Shown: piece after piece, positions 1 to 8,255 of the stretch
Numbering within the stretch: position 1 is the stretch's first letter
How the letters are laid out: the number at the start of each line of letters is the position of its first letter
Assembly: GCA_028280345.1 (NCBI GenBank)
Contig: JANQLY010000002.1
Span: forward strand, 296,367-360,366
From: Pseudomonadales bacterium
GTDB taxonomy: Bacteria; Pseudomonadota; Gammaproteobacteria; Pseudomonadales; UBA7239
Reading direction: 5' to 3'
DNA: 64,000 bases
Notes under the pieces: model-generated
Seen by the model: the letters and a program-made list of their open reading frames with translations, nothing else
The model's database searches: none
Told to the model about the DNA's origin: nothing
Position numbers and translations under genes: made by a program

Positions 1-2
1 AG

Positions 3-359
3 CAGGAAGATATCCCGGAGGTGACCGAGGTCGCGTCACCGCCGGTACAGGAAAGCGCTGTTGATCCAGTCGTAGACGAAAAAGCGGATGAGGAAAAACT
101 GCGCGCGCTAGTTAATGCGATTACCGTTGGTGTGCGTATTGATTATGATAAGGGTGAGGGGGCGGAACGCTTGCGCGTCGCTGCGTTGTTGCCATCCAGC
201 GGTGAAATTGTATTAGTTAACCGCAATCAGGAAAAGGTTGGATCATTTGACAAGGAAGATATTTTTGAAGAGCTACGCGATGGCACAATGAAGCTCGTGG
301 AAGATACGTTGAGTTTTGACCGCACACTGGAATCAGTGATTGGGAGTATGCGCAAGTAA
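3..359 (+). CDS. C-terminal end of a DUF1631-type protein (5' truncated by window)
   Basis: The reading frame is open to the left edge, so this is the last ~119 codons of a longer gene; a GTG at 21 is probably internal rather than the start. The tail carries the pattern R(I/V)DYDKGEGAERLR, an 'ILVNRNQEKVG'-like strand, and ends FDRTLESVIGSMRK. I recognise this as the end of DUF1631, a family of large cytoplasmic proteins of unknown function in Gammaproteobacteria. A bidirectional hairpin terminator follows 40 bp downstream. Recognition is from memory of the family; the function is unknown. Confidence 0.6.
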   Translation, partial: QEDIPEVTEVASPPVQESAVDPVVDEKADEEKLRALVNAITVGVRIDYDKGEGAERLRVAALLPSSGEIVLVNRNQEKVGSFDKEDIFEELRDGTMKLVEDTLSFDRTLESVIGSMRK

Positions 360-396
360 CACCGATCTGCTTAAAAATTTTTAGATGACTAACTAT

Positions 397-425
397 AAAA
401 ATGCCATCTCATGATGGCATTTTTT
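397..425. terminator. Bidirectional rho-independent terminator
   Basis: Perfect 8-bp arms ATGCCATC (401-408) and GATGGCAT (413-420) enclose a TCAT loop. An A-run precedes and a T-run follows, so it can stop both the DUF1631 gene and the convergent lipoprotein gene. Confidence 0.85.
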
Positions 426-449
426 ATTTGAGCGGAGGTATTGTTCCAT

Positions 450-1502
450 TTATTTTAGAGTGATTGTATCAATTACAGTGCCTGATTTTCTGTCATAGAT
501 TGTTGCAGCTATTACAATAGCGCGAATAAAGGTTTTGTTATCTTCCGTATTAATGCAGGTGTTTGCCTCATCACGCTGACACAGCTTGACAATATAACGA
601 ATACGCAGGCTCTGATTGTCGGCAACACTCGGGTGAATACCAGCCTGATACAGCGAGGCGAAGGCCTGCTTCAGGTTGCCCCGGGTGCTGTGGTAAAACT
701 CGGAGCCGGGTAGAAAATCAGGTACCACAAGGGAGGTCTCAGCGCCGCTTTTATTGTTGCGTTTAAAATAGATTTTCTTTGCCTGAATAGAGGTGTCGGC
801 GTAAATCGGCTCCAGCGTGTAAGCCTGGGGAAAAATCAATTTGATCTGCTGTTTGCGTGGTTCGTATTTTACCGAGTATTCATTTTCAAGGCTGGTGTAC
901 AGGTCGCGGTCAAAATAAAACAGTTGGCTGTTGATGGAGTCGCCCTGCGGGTTTTGTATGACACTGTTGATAACGCTGGCGCTGAGATAGGGTGATGGTT
1001 GTGTATTAGCCAGGCTGTGTTCGATGTTTTTACGCGTTTTTTCATTGAACGGTACACTTTTGGCTTTTTGTTGCCAGTTTGCTTCACTTTTATGCTCTAG
1101 AACGCCTTTGACACTCTCCCTGATGGATTGTGGAACCGGGGCGTAGCGTTTGGTTTTGTCTGCGCCTGGAACGAAAACATAGATGTCGTCACTACCGAGA
1201 TAGACAAACCAGGTTTTTTGATTTGAACCGGTAAAAAAGAAATCCGGCTTCGGGTAGCGGTTAAGAAAATCATCGATAAGGAAGTGATGGCGCCGCAAGT
1301 CACCGAGTGCTTGCATGCCCGCTGTTGAATACGGTGACATCGGCACCTGCTTTTCTGTGATACGACCCTCGCTGGCAGTGGCAGCTTCCTGTGTTGCAGA
1401 AGCCTGGCTGTCTGCCTCAGGTGATGAAGGGGTTGAGGCGCAGCCATGGAGCAGAAATGTGGCGAACAGGCAGATGACAAAAATAAGTCGGGTGGAATTC
1501 AT
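450..1502 (-). CDS. Putative lipoprotein of unknown function
   Basis: About 350 residues. I place the start at the ATG whose complement is at 1500-1502, because it gives a clean lipoprotein signal peptide: MNSTR, a hydrophobic stretch, then lipobox LHGC (Cys near residue 21), followed by a Ser/Ala/Glu-rich linker. The frame stays open upstream to 1544, but that extension would bury the signal. The body shows no domain I recognise; it is a mixed soluble sequence with two cysteines near the C-terminus (KLCQRD and NTCIN) that could pair in the periplasm. It stands alone, convergent to the DUF1631 gene and downstream of regA. It is likely membrane-anchored; no function is assigned. Confidence 0.75.
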   Translation of the reverse strand: MNSTRLIFVICLFATFLLHGCASTPSSPEADSQASATQEAATASEGRITEKQVPMSPYSTAGMQALGDLRRHHFLIDDFLNRYPKPDFFFTGSNQKTWFVYLGSDDIYVFVPGADKTKRYAPVPQSIRESVKGVLEHKSEANWQQKAKSVPFNEKTRKNIEHSLANTQPSPYLSASVINSVIQNPQGDSINSQLFYFDRDLYTSLENEYSVKYEPRKQQIKLIFPQAYTLEPIYADTSIQAKKIYFKRNNKSGAETSLVVPDFLPGSEFYHSTRGNLKQAFASLYQAGIHPSVADNQSLRIRYIVKLCQRDEANTCINTEDNKTFIRAIVIAATIYDRKSGTVIDTITLK

Positions 1503-1644
1503 GGCAATAATTCTTTCTGTAGACGACATATCAATATTAAGCATGCTGGTTATATTCAGCGTAAACAGCAGTGCTTTGGCAGAAATACAATGTGAATGAA
1601 AATAACAAAATCACTCACAAATTGCTACGCTTTGTCCGGTGAGC

Positions 1645-2181
1645 TTATTGCTTTTTGGGGCGTTTTTGCAGTTTACGTTGCAGGGTGCGCCGGTGCATGC
1701 CAAGTGCACGGGCTGTTGCAGAAATATTGCCCTCATGGTCGTCGAGTACTTTCTGGATATGCTCCCACTCCAGACGTTCGACGGAGGGTGGTTGCACCGG
1801 GGCTTCCGGAAGCGAATCTGCTCCAGGAGTAAATGCCTGAATAATCTCGTCAGTGTCGGCGGGTTTGCACAAATAATTAATTGCGCCGAGCTGAATCGCT
1901 TTGACAGCGGTGGGAATGCTGGAGTAGCCGGTCAGGATCAGAATGTTAGCGCTACTTTGAGTCTGTTTGATATCGGGAATCAGTGTCAGGCCGTTTTCAT
2001 CGGCAAGGCGTAGATCAAGCACAATGCGATCAAACTGTTTTCTGCGACAATGTTCTAACGTTTGTTCGCGGTTCTCGGCAACGCAAACTTCCATACCGCG
2101 TTTTTCCAATGCACGTTTTAACACATGGCTAAAAGCCTGGTCGTCATCAACCAACAGGTAACAGTTGTCTGTAGTGGTCAT
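1645..2181 (-). CDS. regA: Response regulator RegA/PrrA/ActR family
   Basis: 178 residues: a receiver domain (1-120) joined by a Pro-rich linker to a Fis-type helix-turn-helix (about 136-175, ARALGMHRRTLQRKL). The acidic pocket is D12-D13, the phospho-acceptor is D56 (IVLDLRL), and the switch residues T84 and K106 are present. This short receiver-plus-Fis architecture is typical of RegA, the global redox response regulator. The gene overlaps the end of regB by 4 bp (ATGA), so the two are translationally coupled. Known homologues activate or repress respiratory, carbon-fixation and nitrogen genes under low oxygen; targets here cannot be read from the sequence. Confidence 0.92.
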   Translation of the reverse strand: MTTTDNCYLLVDDDQAFSHVLKRALEKRGMEVCVAENREQTLEHCRRKQFDRIVLDLRLADENGLTLIPDIKQTQSSANILILTGYSSIPTAVKAIQLGAINYLCKPADTDEIIQAFTPGADSLPEAPVQPPSVERLEWEHIQKVLDDHEGNISATARALGMHRRTLQRKLQKRPKKQ

Positions 2182-3500
2182 TGCACAGACTCCGCAGTAT
2201 GCAGTGCCGGGTTGTAGAGAGGGGCAAGTGGCAGGGAAATCTGGGTCAGGGTACCTGGGTTTGCATTGAATTGGCGGACATAGCCGCCAAAATGCGTAAT
2301 AGTGGCGTGGGTCAACAGTAGTCCGATACCGAGACCATCCTGTTTGCTGGTGACAAATGCCTGTCCGAGTTCGTTCATCATGTTTTCAGGAATACCCTGA
2401 CCATAGTCGCGAATGCTGATATTAAGTGTTTGTTCGTCCCATTGGATTTCAACGTCGAGTCGCTCCGGGCTCGCATCGGCAGCATTGTCCAGTAGATTAA
2501 TAACACTTTGCTGCAAGGTACGCGGTGGACAAATCGACAATGCGGGGTCGCTGTCTCGCCAGTGAATATCAAGGCTCACTTCCTGACGCAGCAGGTGCCA
2601 GTCCAGTAACAGTTTTTTGATAAAGGTGCGCAGATCTTCCGGAGGGCTTGCGGTGTCCAGTGAGGCATTGTGGCTTAATTGTTGTAATTTCTCCTGGCAT
2701 AGTTTGATTTGCTCAAGTAGCAGTTCAAGATCTTCACGATTTTGCGGGTTGTCGTTGAGCAATTCGCGGCAAACTACCTTCATGGTAGATAGCGGGGTGC
2801 CGAGTTCATGAGCGGTGCCAGCAGCTAAAGTGGCTACGGCGAGTACCTGCTCATTACGCAGATCGTCTTCACGCAACTGGTTGAGTTCGCTTTCCTGTTG
2901 TTTGAGCGTATGAGACATCTTTACGATAAACCAGGTGATAAGAAAACAGCTCACTACAAAGTTTGCCCACATGCCAAGCACATGCAGATCAAAACCACCT
3001 GTGCTATGACTACTATGATGTGCGTGGGCGCTATGGGCTTCGTGGGCGGAGGATGGTGCGAGTGCTTCAAGCGGTTGAAAGTCGAACAATAGATAGCTGT
3101 AGGCACACAGACTGCCAAGGGCAATAAAAATCGTGTAGCGCCAGGGTAGAGTGGCCGCTGAAATCACCAGAGGAATAAGGTAATAGGATACAAAAGGGTT
3201 AGTGGAGCCACCGGAAAAATACAGTAATAGTGTCAGGCCAATGATATCAATCCACAGTTGGGAAAACAGCTCGAGTTCGGTTAAAGCACGAGCCTGACGC
3301 AGCCGGATAAATGACAACCCGGTAATAACAAATAGCGCTACGAGAATATAGAAAATAGTTGTGAAGGCTATGCCATCGATTTCATTAAGGCGTGCCCAGC
3401 CGAGAGCAAATAACTGCAGTGACAGCACAATGGTACGAATCACAAGGATGCGCAGCAGGTTGTGATGCAGGGCAGACAGTGGCAGCGGGGGTACCGGCAT
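2178..3500 (-). CDS. regB: Sensor histidine kinase RegB/PrrB/ActS family
   Basis: 440 residues with about six N-terminal membrane segments, then DHp and HATPase domains. The motif GGSTNPF (97-103) matches the GGxxNPF quinone-binding loop of RegB. The phospho-His is H231 in AHELGTPLS; an N-box (NLLDNAADAS) and G-boxes (DYGQGIP, GLGIGLL) follow. A Cys at 244, just after the H-box, lies near where RegB carries its redox-active Cys. Unusual is a His-rich loop between membrane segments at about 153-166, with seven His in 14 residues, which may bind metal. The partner regA is immediately downstream. The start is the first Met and places the first TM helix correctly. Confidence 0.9.
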   Translation of the reverse strand: MPVPPLPLSALHHNLLRILVIRTIVLSLQLFALGWARLNEIDGIAFTTIFYILVALFVITGLSFIRLRQARALTELELFSQLWIDIIGLTLLLYFSGGSTNPFVSYYLIPLVISAATLPWRYTIFIALGSLCAYSYLLFDFQPLEALAPSSAHEAHSAHAHHSSHSTGGFDLHVLGMWANFVVSCFLITWFIVKMSHTLKQQESELNQLREDDLRNEQVLAVATLAAGTAHELGTPLSTMKVVCRELLNDNPQNREDLELLLEQIKLCQEKLQQLSHNASLDTASPPEDLRTFIKKLLLDWHLLRQEVSLDIHWRDSDPALSICPPRTLQQSVINLLDNAADASPERLDVEIQWDEQTLNISIRDYGQGIPENMMNELGQAFVTSKQDGLGIGLLLTHATITHFGGYVRQFNANPGTLTQISLPLAPLYNPALHTAESVQ

Positions 3501-3687
3501 GATTCCGGGCAGGTGTTCTGATTTGGCTGAAACGGGCCACTATTATCGCACAAATTGCCGGGGTGGCTGTAGCGCCCGGAGTTATAGGTTTACCTGTGGT
3601 TTTCACTGCGACAATGTGTCACATCGCTTTTTGCCGCCGAATCATTAAGATGCGCGGCAGTTAATCCATAAAGATCGGGGTAGTTTT

Positions 3688-4773
3688 ATGCAGCAATTTA
3701 TCAATCGTTTTCTGGTGAGTGCAATCGCACTGCTATCTTCCAGTGTTGTACTGGCGGATGAGATGGTTTTGGCTGGCAATGTTGAAAAAGGGCCTGACCC
3801 GCTTGGTCATGCGCCGATCGGTGTGATGGGAGACCATATGCACAAAAAGGGCGAGTGGATGGTGTCTTATCGCTATATGACGATGGATATGGAAGATAAT
3901 TTGCAGGGTGATGAGTCCATTTCGGCGGATGAGATTGTACGGCAGCCGAATCCGAATGCGCCGCCGCCATTTTTACGTGTTGTGCCTGTGGAGATGCAAA
4001 CCGAAATGCATATGGTCGGTCTGATGTATGCGCCATCTGATGATGTGACGTTAATGGCCATGCTTAACTATGTGAGCAAGGAAATGGATCATATTACCTA
4101 TCAGGGCATGATGGGTACGAATCAGCTCGGTACATTCAGTACCGAGGCTTCCGGTATAGGTGATACCAAAGTTTCCGCAATGTTTCGTCTCTATGATTCG
4201 CATCATCACAAAGTGCACCTGAATTTTGGCGTAAGCCTTCCCACTGGTGATATCGATAACCGTGATACGGTACTGACTCCGATGAACATGAATATGGAAA
4301 TGCGTTTGCCCTATGCGATGCAACTGGGTTCCGGTACATACGATTGGGTACCCGGTGTGACTTACAACGGCAAGCATGATCGTATCGCCTGGGGCGCTCA
4401 GTATATGGCGACCCTGCGTACCGGCAGCAACGATGAAGGCTATAGCTACGGGGATGTACACAAGATAACTGGCTGGGGAGCCTACCGAATGGCGGACTGG
4501 ATCAGTGGTTCATTGCGTTTAAGCTGGCGTGATCAAGACAGTATTGATGGTATGGATAGCCAGATCATGGCGCCAGTACAAACCGCTAACCCGGATAACT
4601 ACGGTGGCCAGCGTCTTGACCTTGGTGTTGGTGTCAACATAGTGGGTCAGTCCGGTGCACTTAAAGGGCATCGCCTTGCACTCGAATACGAAGTGCCACT
4701 GGAGCAGGATGTTAACGGTATTCAGATGGAAATGCAGTCGATGTTAACGCTGGGTTATCAGTACGCATTCTGA
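3688..4773 (+). CDS. Outer-membrane beta-barrel, putative transporter, Met/His-rich N-terminus
   Basis: 361 residues with a Sec signal peptide (cleavage expected near VVLA-DE, residue 24). The rest is alternating amphipathic strands ending in an aromatic (QYAF), as expected of an outer-membrane barrel. Just after the signal, the segment GVMGDHMHKKGEWM...YMTMDM is dense in Met and His, and later stretches (QTEMHMVGLMY, MNMNMEMRLP, QMEMQSM) repeat this bias. Similar proteins are annotated only as 'transporter'. The gene is divergent from regB across 187 bp, and a strong terminator follows. Metal (copper) handling is an inference from composition and neighbour; no transport substrate is shown. 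Confidence 0.75.
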   Translation: MQQFINRFLVSAIALLSSSVVLADEMVLAGNVEKGPDPLGHAPIGVMGDHMHKKGEWMVSYRYMTMDMEDNLQGDESISADEIVRQPNPNAPPPFLRVVPVEMQTEMHMVGLMYAPSDDVTLMAMLNYVSKEMDHITYQGMMGTNQLGTFSTEASGIGDTKVSAMFRLYDSHHHKVHLNFGVSLPTGDIDNRDTVLTPMNMNMEMRLPYAMQLGSGTYDWVPGVTYNGKHDRIAWGAQYMATLRTGSNDEGYSYGDVHKITGWGAYRMADWISGSLRLSWRDQDSIDGMDSQIMAPVQTANPDNYGGQRLDLGVGVNIVGQSGALKGHRLALEYEVPLEQDVNGIQMEMQSMLTLGYQYAF

Positions 4774-4796
4774 TTTTTACCAAAAGAGATACATAT

Positions 4797-4826
4797 AAAA
4801 AAGGCGCTCAACAGAGCGCCTTTTTT
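4797..4826. terminator. Bidirectional rho-independent terminator
   Basis: GGCGCTC (4803-4809), loop AACA, GAGCGCC (4814-4820), flanked by six A and six T. It separates the outer-membrane gene from the convergent SRPBCC gene. Confidence 0.9.
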
Positions 4827-4850
4827 ATATGTCGATTTTAATATTAAAGA

Positions 4851-5384
4851 CTAGCTGGCAGTCGCAAACTTTGGATTGCCTGCTTCTTTCTGCGCATACT
4901 TCGACAAGCTTTTCAGATAGCGTCGAAAGTTCCAGCCCATAATTGGACTAAACAGTTTAAGAATAAACTTGCTTGCACCTTTTGGATCCATGCACATTAC
5001 CCAGCGCACCTTGCAGCGATTCTCATCAATCGGTGTCACATGCCAGTCTTCGGCAAAGCGCGCGATACTGTCCATACTCGCTTCGGTAAAACAAAAGCCC
5101 ATGCGTTTACCGGGCTCCCAGGCGATAAATTCTTCCCAGCCGATCATCTGTCCTTTCGCCATTGTCACGGTTCGTGTGGTGCCGAGACCAAACGGTTTTG
5201 GGGATGTCCACTCGACATCGTCAATCACGCCGGCCCAGACAGTCCAGCTGTGGTCGTCTTCGAGAATATTCCATACCACACTCGCAGGTACAGGCACTTC
5301 TATGCTGTTATCAAATTTGGCCGGTGCAGTGTCGTAAAACGAGGCATCGGTGGGTTCCATCGGGTAGCGTTTCGGTTCAGCCAT
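4851..5384 (-). CDS. SRPBCC (START-like) family protein
   Basis: 177 residues. The start is the ATG complementary to 5382-5384, preceded by a GAGGA ribosome site; the frame continues upstream through the tetR gene but that part is antisense noise. The core reads as a polyketide-cyclase/START fold: IEVPVPASVVWNILEDDHSWTVW near the N-terminus, then WEPGKRMGFCF and a C-terminal amphipathic helix. Such proteins bind hydrophobic ligands, including sterols and lipids. It overlaps tetR by 8 bp and is therefore in one transcript with the regulator, divergent from the CYP51 operon. A carrier or ligand-binding role in sterol handling is inferred from context. Confidence 0.8.
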   Translation of the reverse strand: MAEPKRYPMEPTDASFYDTAPAKFDNSIEVPVPASVVWNILEDDHSWTVWAGVIDDVEWTSPKPFGLGTTRTVTMAKGQMIGWEEFIAWEPGKRMGFCFTEASMDSIARFAEDWHVTPIDENRCKVRWVMCMDPKGASKFILKLFSPIMGWNFRRYLKSLSKYAQKEAGNPKFATAS

Positions 5385-6042
5385 GTTCAGAGTCCTCAAG
5401 CAGGGCAGCCAGTGTGGCCGCGAGTATGGGAAAGTCGTCACTATAGTCACTATTGGCCTGTCCGGCACTACGGTTATCCACAAAGCCGCGCAGTGTGGCA
5501 AATAAAATGCGCTTTGCTGCTGGACTGGTTGCCGTGACCGGGAACAGGCGTTTCCAGGCCGAATCCACGGAAGCTGACCAGCGCCGGATATAGTCGAACG
5601 TATCGAGTCGGGAGTTCGGGTCACGGTTAACATTGTGAATGATTTCAATGCTGGCGAGGTAGGAAGGGCGGTTAAATTCCTGCCACAAAAGCTCGATAAG
5701 TTTTTCAAGCCGGGTGTGCAAATCGTGCTGATCGGCGAGGTGCTCCACCTCGTAGAACAGATTGTCATAGTTGGCAAAGGCATGGTCGAGCACAGCTTTG
5801 AGCAATTTGTCCTTGTCGCCGAAGTGGTACTGGATCACACCCCAGGTAAGTCCAGCTTCAGTGGCAATACGGTTGGTAGATGCGCGCTGAAAACCGTCAC
5901 GGCAAATGCAATTAATGGCGGCAGTAACAATCTTTTCGCGGGTTTCTGCACTGTGCTGATTGGGCTTGCGCCCGGTGGCCAGTTGCTGAGGTAAGGTGCC
6001 GCCGGGCGAGGGTTGTGCTGAGGGTTGCTTTTCGCTGGCCAT
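5377..6042 (-). CDS. TetR/AcrR family transcriptional regulator
   Basis: 221 residues. After a disordered N-terminus of about 30 residues comes a TetR HTH (ETREKIVTAAINCICRDG...IATEAGLTWGVIQYHFGDKDKLL, about 34-80). The C-terminal ligand-binding half is helical and unassigned. The gene is divergent from the NTF2-like/P450 operon, and an 8-bp-arm palindrome lies in the 79-bp gap between the two starts, so it probably autoregulates and represses the operon until a hydrophobic ligand binds. It is translationally coupled to the downstream SRPBCC gene by an 8-bp overlap. Confidence 0.9.
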   Translation of the reverse strand: MASEKQPSAQPSPGGTLPQQLATGRKPNQHSAETREKIVTAAINCICRDGFQRASTNRIATEAGLTWGVIQYHFGDKDKLLKAVLDHAFANYDNLFYEVEHLADQHDLHTRLEKLIELLWQEFNRPSYLASIEIIHNVNRDPNSRLDTFDYIRRWSASVDSAWKRLFPVTATSPAAKRILFATLRGFVDNRSAGQANSDYSDDFPILAATLAALLEDSEHG

Positions 6043-6078
6043 AAGTGATCAGTAGTCGTTGCAAATCTTATCGGAAAG

Positions 6079-6098
6079 ATTATAGTAAGCACTATAAT
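6079..6098. promoter_or_regulatory. Palindrome, probable TetR operator
   Basis: Perfect inverted repeat ATTATAGT (6079-6086), AAGC spacer, ACTATAAT (6091-6098), with further A/T pairing outside. It lies between the divergent tetR and NTF2-like/CYP51 genes. The size and spacing fit a TetR dimer site. Confidence 0.6.
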
Positions 6099-6121
6099 TT
6101 TTCAAATGCGGAGGAAATACT

Positions 6122-6676
6122 GTGACTGCCTGTAGCCGTGAGGAACTCGAAAAAACCATGGAAATCTGGCTCGATGCCAATGCCCGTGCCGAAGCGACCA
6201 ACGACTGGCGCTGTCTGGCGGACTGTTACACCGAAGATGCCTACTATTGCTGGGATATCCCCGGCGGCCTTTATGAAGCGAAAGGGCGTGAGAATATCCG
6301 TGAAACCTGTGTCGGTGATGCGATGGACCCCTATGCTGGCTGGACCTATCCCTATGAAAAGATTGTGATGGATGAGCACAAGGGTGAAGCGTTTTGTATG
6401 TGGTGGCAGGTGCCGCCCGGTGCGCCACTTGATGAAAACGGTGAGTCGATGCGGGTGTGCGGCGCATCCTGGTTTAAATATGGTGGTGATCACAAGTGGT
6501 GCGAGCAGCGTGATTTTTATGACTTTGGTAAAACCATGGAGTTTATAGACCGCTGTGCTGACAAAAGTATTCTCAGCGATCTTGCCATGGAGCGACGTCA
6601 GGAGCGTAATAAAATGATGATTCAGGCGCTTGAAGCAAGGCTTGCGTATCTGAAGCAAAGTGTTGGTGAAGCATAG
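6122..6676 (+). CDS. NTF2-like / SnoaL-fold protein
   Basis: 184 residues. The start is GTG at 6122, with GGAGGA 7 bp upstream. The sequence resembles the SnoaL/NTF2 superfamily: an N-terminal helix (EELEKTMEIWLDANARAEATNDW), CYTEDAYYCWDIPGG, a strand-rich middle, and a Lys/Arg-rich C-terminal helix. The same cone fold is used by delta5-3-ketosteroid isomerase, limonene epoxide hydrolase and SnoaL cyclases, so a steroid-type substrate is possible, but I cannot identify catalytic residues with confidence. It is the first gene of the TetR-controlled operon, 33 bp before the CYP51-like gene. Confidence 0.75.
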   Translation: MTACSREELEKTMEIWLDANARAEATNDWRCLADCYTEDAYYCWDIPGGLYEAKGRENIRETCVGDAMDPYAGWTYPYEKIVMDEHKGEAFCMWWQVPPGAPLDENGESMRVCGASWFKYGGDHKWCEQRDFYDFGKTMEFIDRCADKSILSDLAMERRQERNKMMIQALEARLAYLKQSVGEA

Positions 6677-6709
6677 TAGAGAAAATTAGGGAGCGAGGTC
6701 GAGAAAGTT

Positions 6710-8047
6710 ATGAGTAAACCAATACCGAAACTTGATGGTGCCAAGCCGGAGCTGGGTCACTACGAAGAGTACGAGCAAAACCAGCCGGCGTTTATGATGA
6801 AGGTACGTGAGGCCTGCGGTGAGGTGGGTGAATACGACTTAATGGGACAGCCCCATGTGTTGTTTTCGGGGCCGGATGCCCAGGAGGCCTGGTGTCGTGC
6901 ACCGGATGAAGTGCTTGGCCAGTCTGCTGCCTATACTGGAACGATTCCAATTTTTGGCAAAGGTGTGTTATTTGACGCACCGATGGATGTGCTTAAACAG
7001 CAACTGAAAATTCAGGTGGATGCATTGCGCTATCAGAACATGAAAGCCTACGCGAATATCATTGCTGACGAAGTGCGCGACTTTACAGAAAAATGGGGTG
7101 ATGAAGGTGAGCTCGATATGGTAGACGCGTTTCTTGAGCTAACGCTGTATACCTCGACTTCCTGTTTGCTCGGTGTGGATTTTCGCCGCAATATGACCGA
7201 TGAGTTTGCAGAGTTATACCGCGACCTCGAAGGGGGGTTGATTGCAGTGGCCTTTATTGATCCCTATATGCCAATTCCCGAATTTGCCGCGCGGGATAAG
7301 GCGCGTGCACGACTCGGTGAAATGGTTGAAGAGATTGTGGAAAAACGTCGCGCGTCAGGTAAGAAATACGGTGATGCGCTCAATACTTTTATGACAGCGA
7401 CTTATACAGACGGTGACAAGGCGGGGGAGCATATGACGCCGAATGAAATCACCGGTTTGTTGATTGCCACGATGTTTGCAGGCCATCACACGAGTTCCGG
7501 TACGGCAACCTGGTCATTGATTGAATTGCTGCGCCAGCCCGATTGCTTGCAGGAAATCGTTGCTGAACTTGACAGTGTGTTTGCCGATGGTGGTGAGGTG
7601 AGTCACCACGCGATGCGCGCGATGCCGGTACTGGAAAGTTATATGCGTGAGGTGTTGCGTGTGCATCCGCCACTGGTAACGTTAATTCGTGTGGTAGAAG
7701 AAGACTTTGCCTATGGTGATTATGTGGTACCCAAAGGGTATCGCGCGGTTATGTCACCGGCGGTGGCGCACAAGATTCCTGAGGTTTGGCCTGAGCCGGA
7801 AAAATTTGATATGCATCGACCTGAGCATGAGCACCTGTTTGCCTATGTGGCCTTTGGTGGTGGTCGCCATAAGTGTGCCGGTAATGCGTTTGCTATTTTG
7901 CAGTTGAAAGCGATTTTTGCCACGCTGCTGCGCGAATTTGATTTTGAGCTGGCGGATACACCGGAATCTTACCAGGATGATCACTCGGGTATGACAGTAA
8001 AGCCTGGAGCGCCAATGATGGTGCGTTACAAGAGGAAGAGCGCATGA
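6710..8047 (+). CDS. cyp51: Cytochrome P450, CYP51 (sterol 14alpha-demethylase)-like
   Basis: 445 residues, no membrane anchor, so a soluble bacterial P450. The I-helix is MFAGHHTSSGTATW, nearly the CYP51 signature of Mycobacterium tuberculosis. The K-helix ExxR lies in MREVLRVHPPL; the heme loop is FGGGRHKCAG with Cys389; and the tail (AFAILQLKAIF...LLREFDFEL...PESYQDDHSGM) also follows CYP51 closely as I remember it. CYP51 removes the 14alpha-methyl group of sterols using electrons from a ferredoxin, and a ferredoxin gene overlaps this stop codon by 4 bp. Substrate identity (sterol biosynthesis or modification of diet sterols) is not shown by sequence alone. Confidence 0.88.
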   Translation: MSKPIPKLDGAKPELGHYEEYEQNQPAFMMKVREACGEVGEYDLMGQPHVLFSGPDAQEAWCRAPDEVLGQSAAYTGTIPIFGKGVLFDAPMDVLKQQLKIQVDALRYQNMKAYANIIADEVRDFTEKWGDEGELDMVDAFLELTLYTSTSCLLGVDFRRNMTDEFAELYRDLEGGLIAVAFIDPYMPIPEFAARDKARARLGEMVEEIVEKRRASGKKYGDALNTFMTATYTDGDKAGEHMTPNEITGLLIATMFAGHHTSSGTATWSLIELLRQPDCLQEIVAELDSVFADGGEVSHHAMRAMPVLESYMREVLRVHPPLVTLIRVVEEDFAYGDYVVPKGYRAVMSPAVAHKIPEVWPEPEKFDMHRPEHEHLFAYVAFGGGRHKCAGNAFAILQLKAIFATLLREFDFELADTPESYQDDHSGMTVKPGAPMMVRYKRKSA

Positions 8048-8247
8048 AAGTAACCGTTGATATGGATCTGTGCCAGGGGCACAGCGTTTGTATGGATGAG
8101 TGTCCGGAAGTATTTGAAGTAGTAGATGATGATCAAGGTTATGCCAAAGTGAAAATACTTGTGGGTGAGCCTGATGAGTCCCTGCGTGAGAAAGTGGAAC
8201 TGGCTGTGAAGTATTGCCCGAATCGTTGCATCAAGATAGAAGAATAG
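8044..8247 (+). CDS. [3Fe-4S]-type ferredoxin, P450 electron donor
   Basis: 67 residues. The pattern C10-x2-H13-x2-C16 near the N-terminus plus C58-P near the C-terminus matches the ferredoxins that serve actinobacterial and other bacterial P450s, where His (or another residue) replaces the second Cys of a 4Fe motif and a [3Fe-4S] cluster forms. Two additional cysteines, C20 and C62, are present, so a 4Fe form cannot be ruled out. It overlaps the P450 stop by 4 bp (ATGA), indicating stoichiometric co-translation. The same CYP51-ferredoxin pairing is known in Mycobacterium. Confidence 0.9.
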   Translation: MKVTVDMDLCQGHSVCMDECPEVFEVVDDDQGYAKVKILVGEPDESLREKVELAVKYCPNRCIKIEE

Positions 8248-8255
8248 GGCTGAGT

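Noticed and set aside
5385..5783. N-terminal extension of the SRPBCC gene through the tetR gene
   Set aside because: The stretch is out of frame with and overlaps the well-supported TetR coding region.
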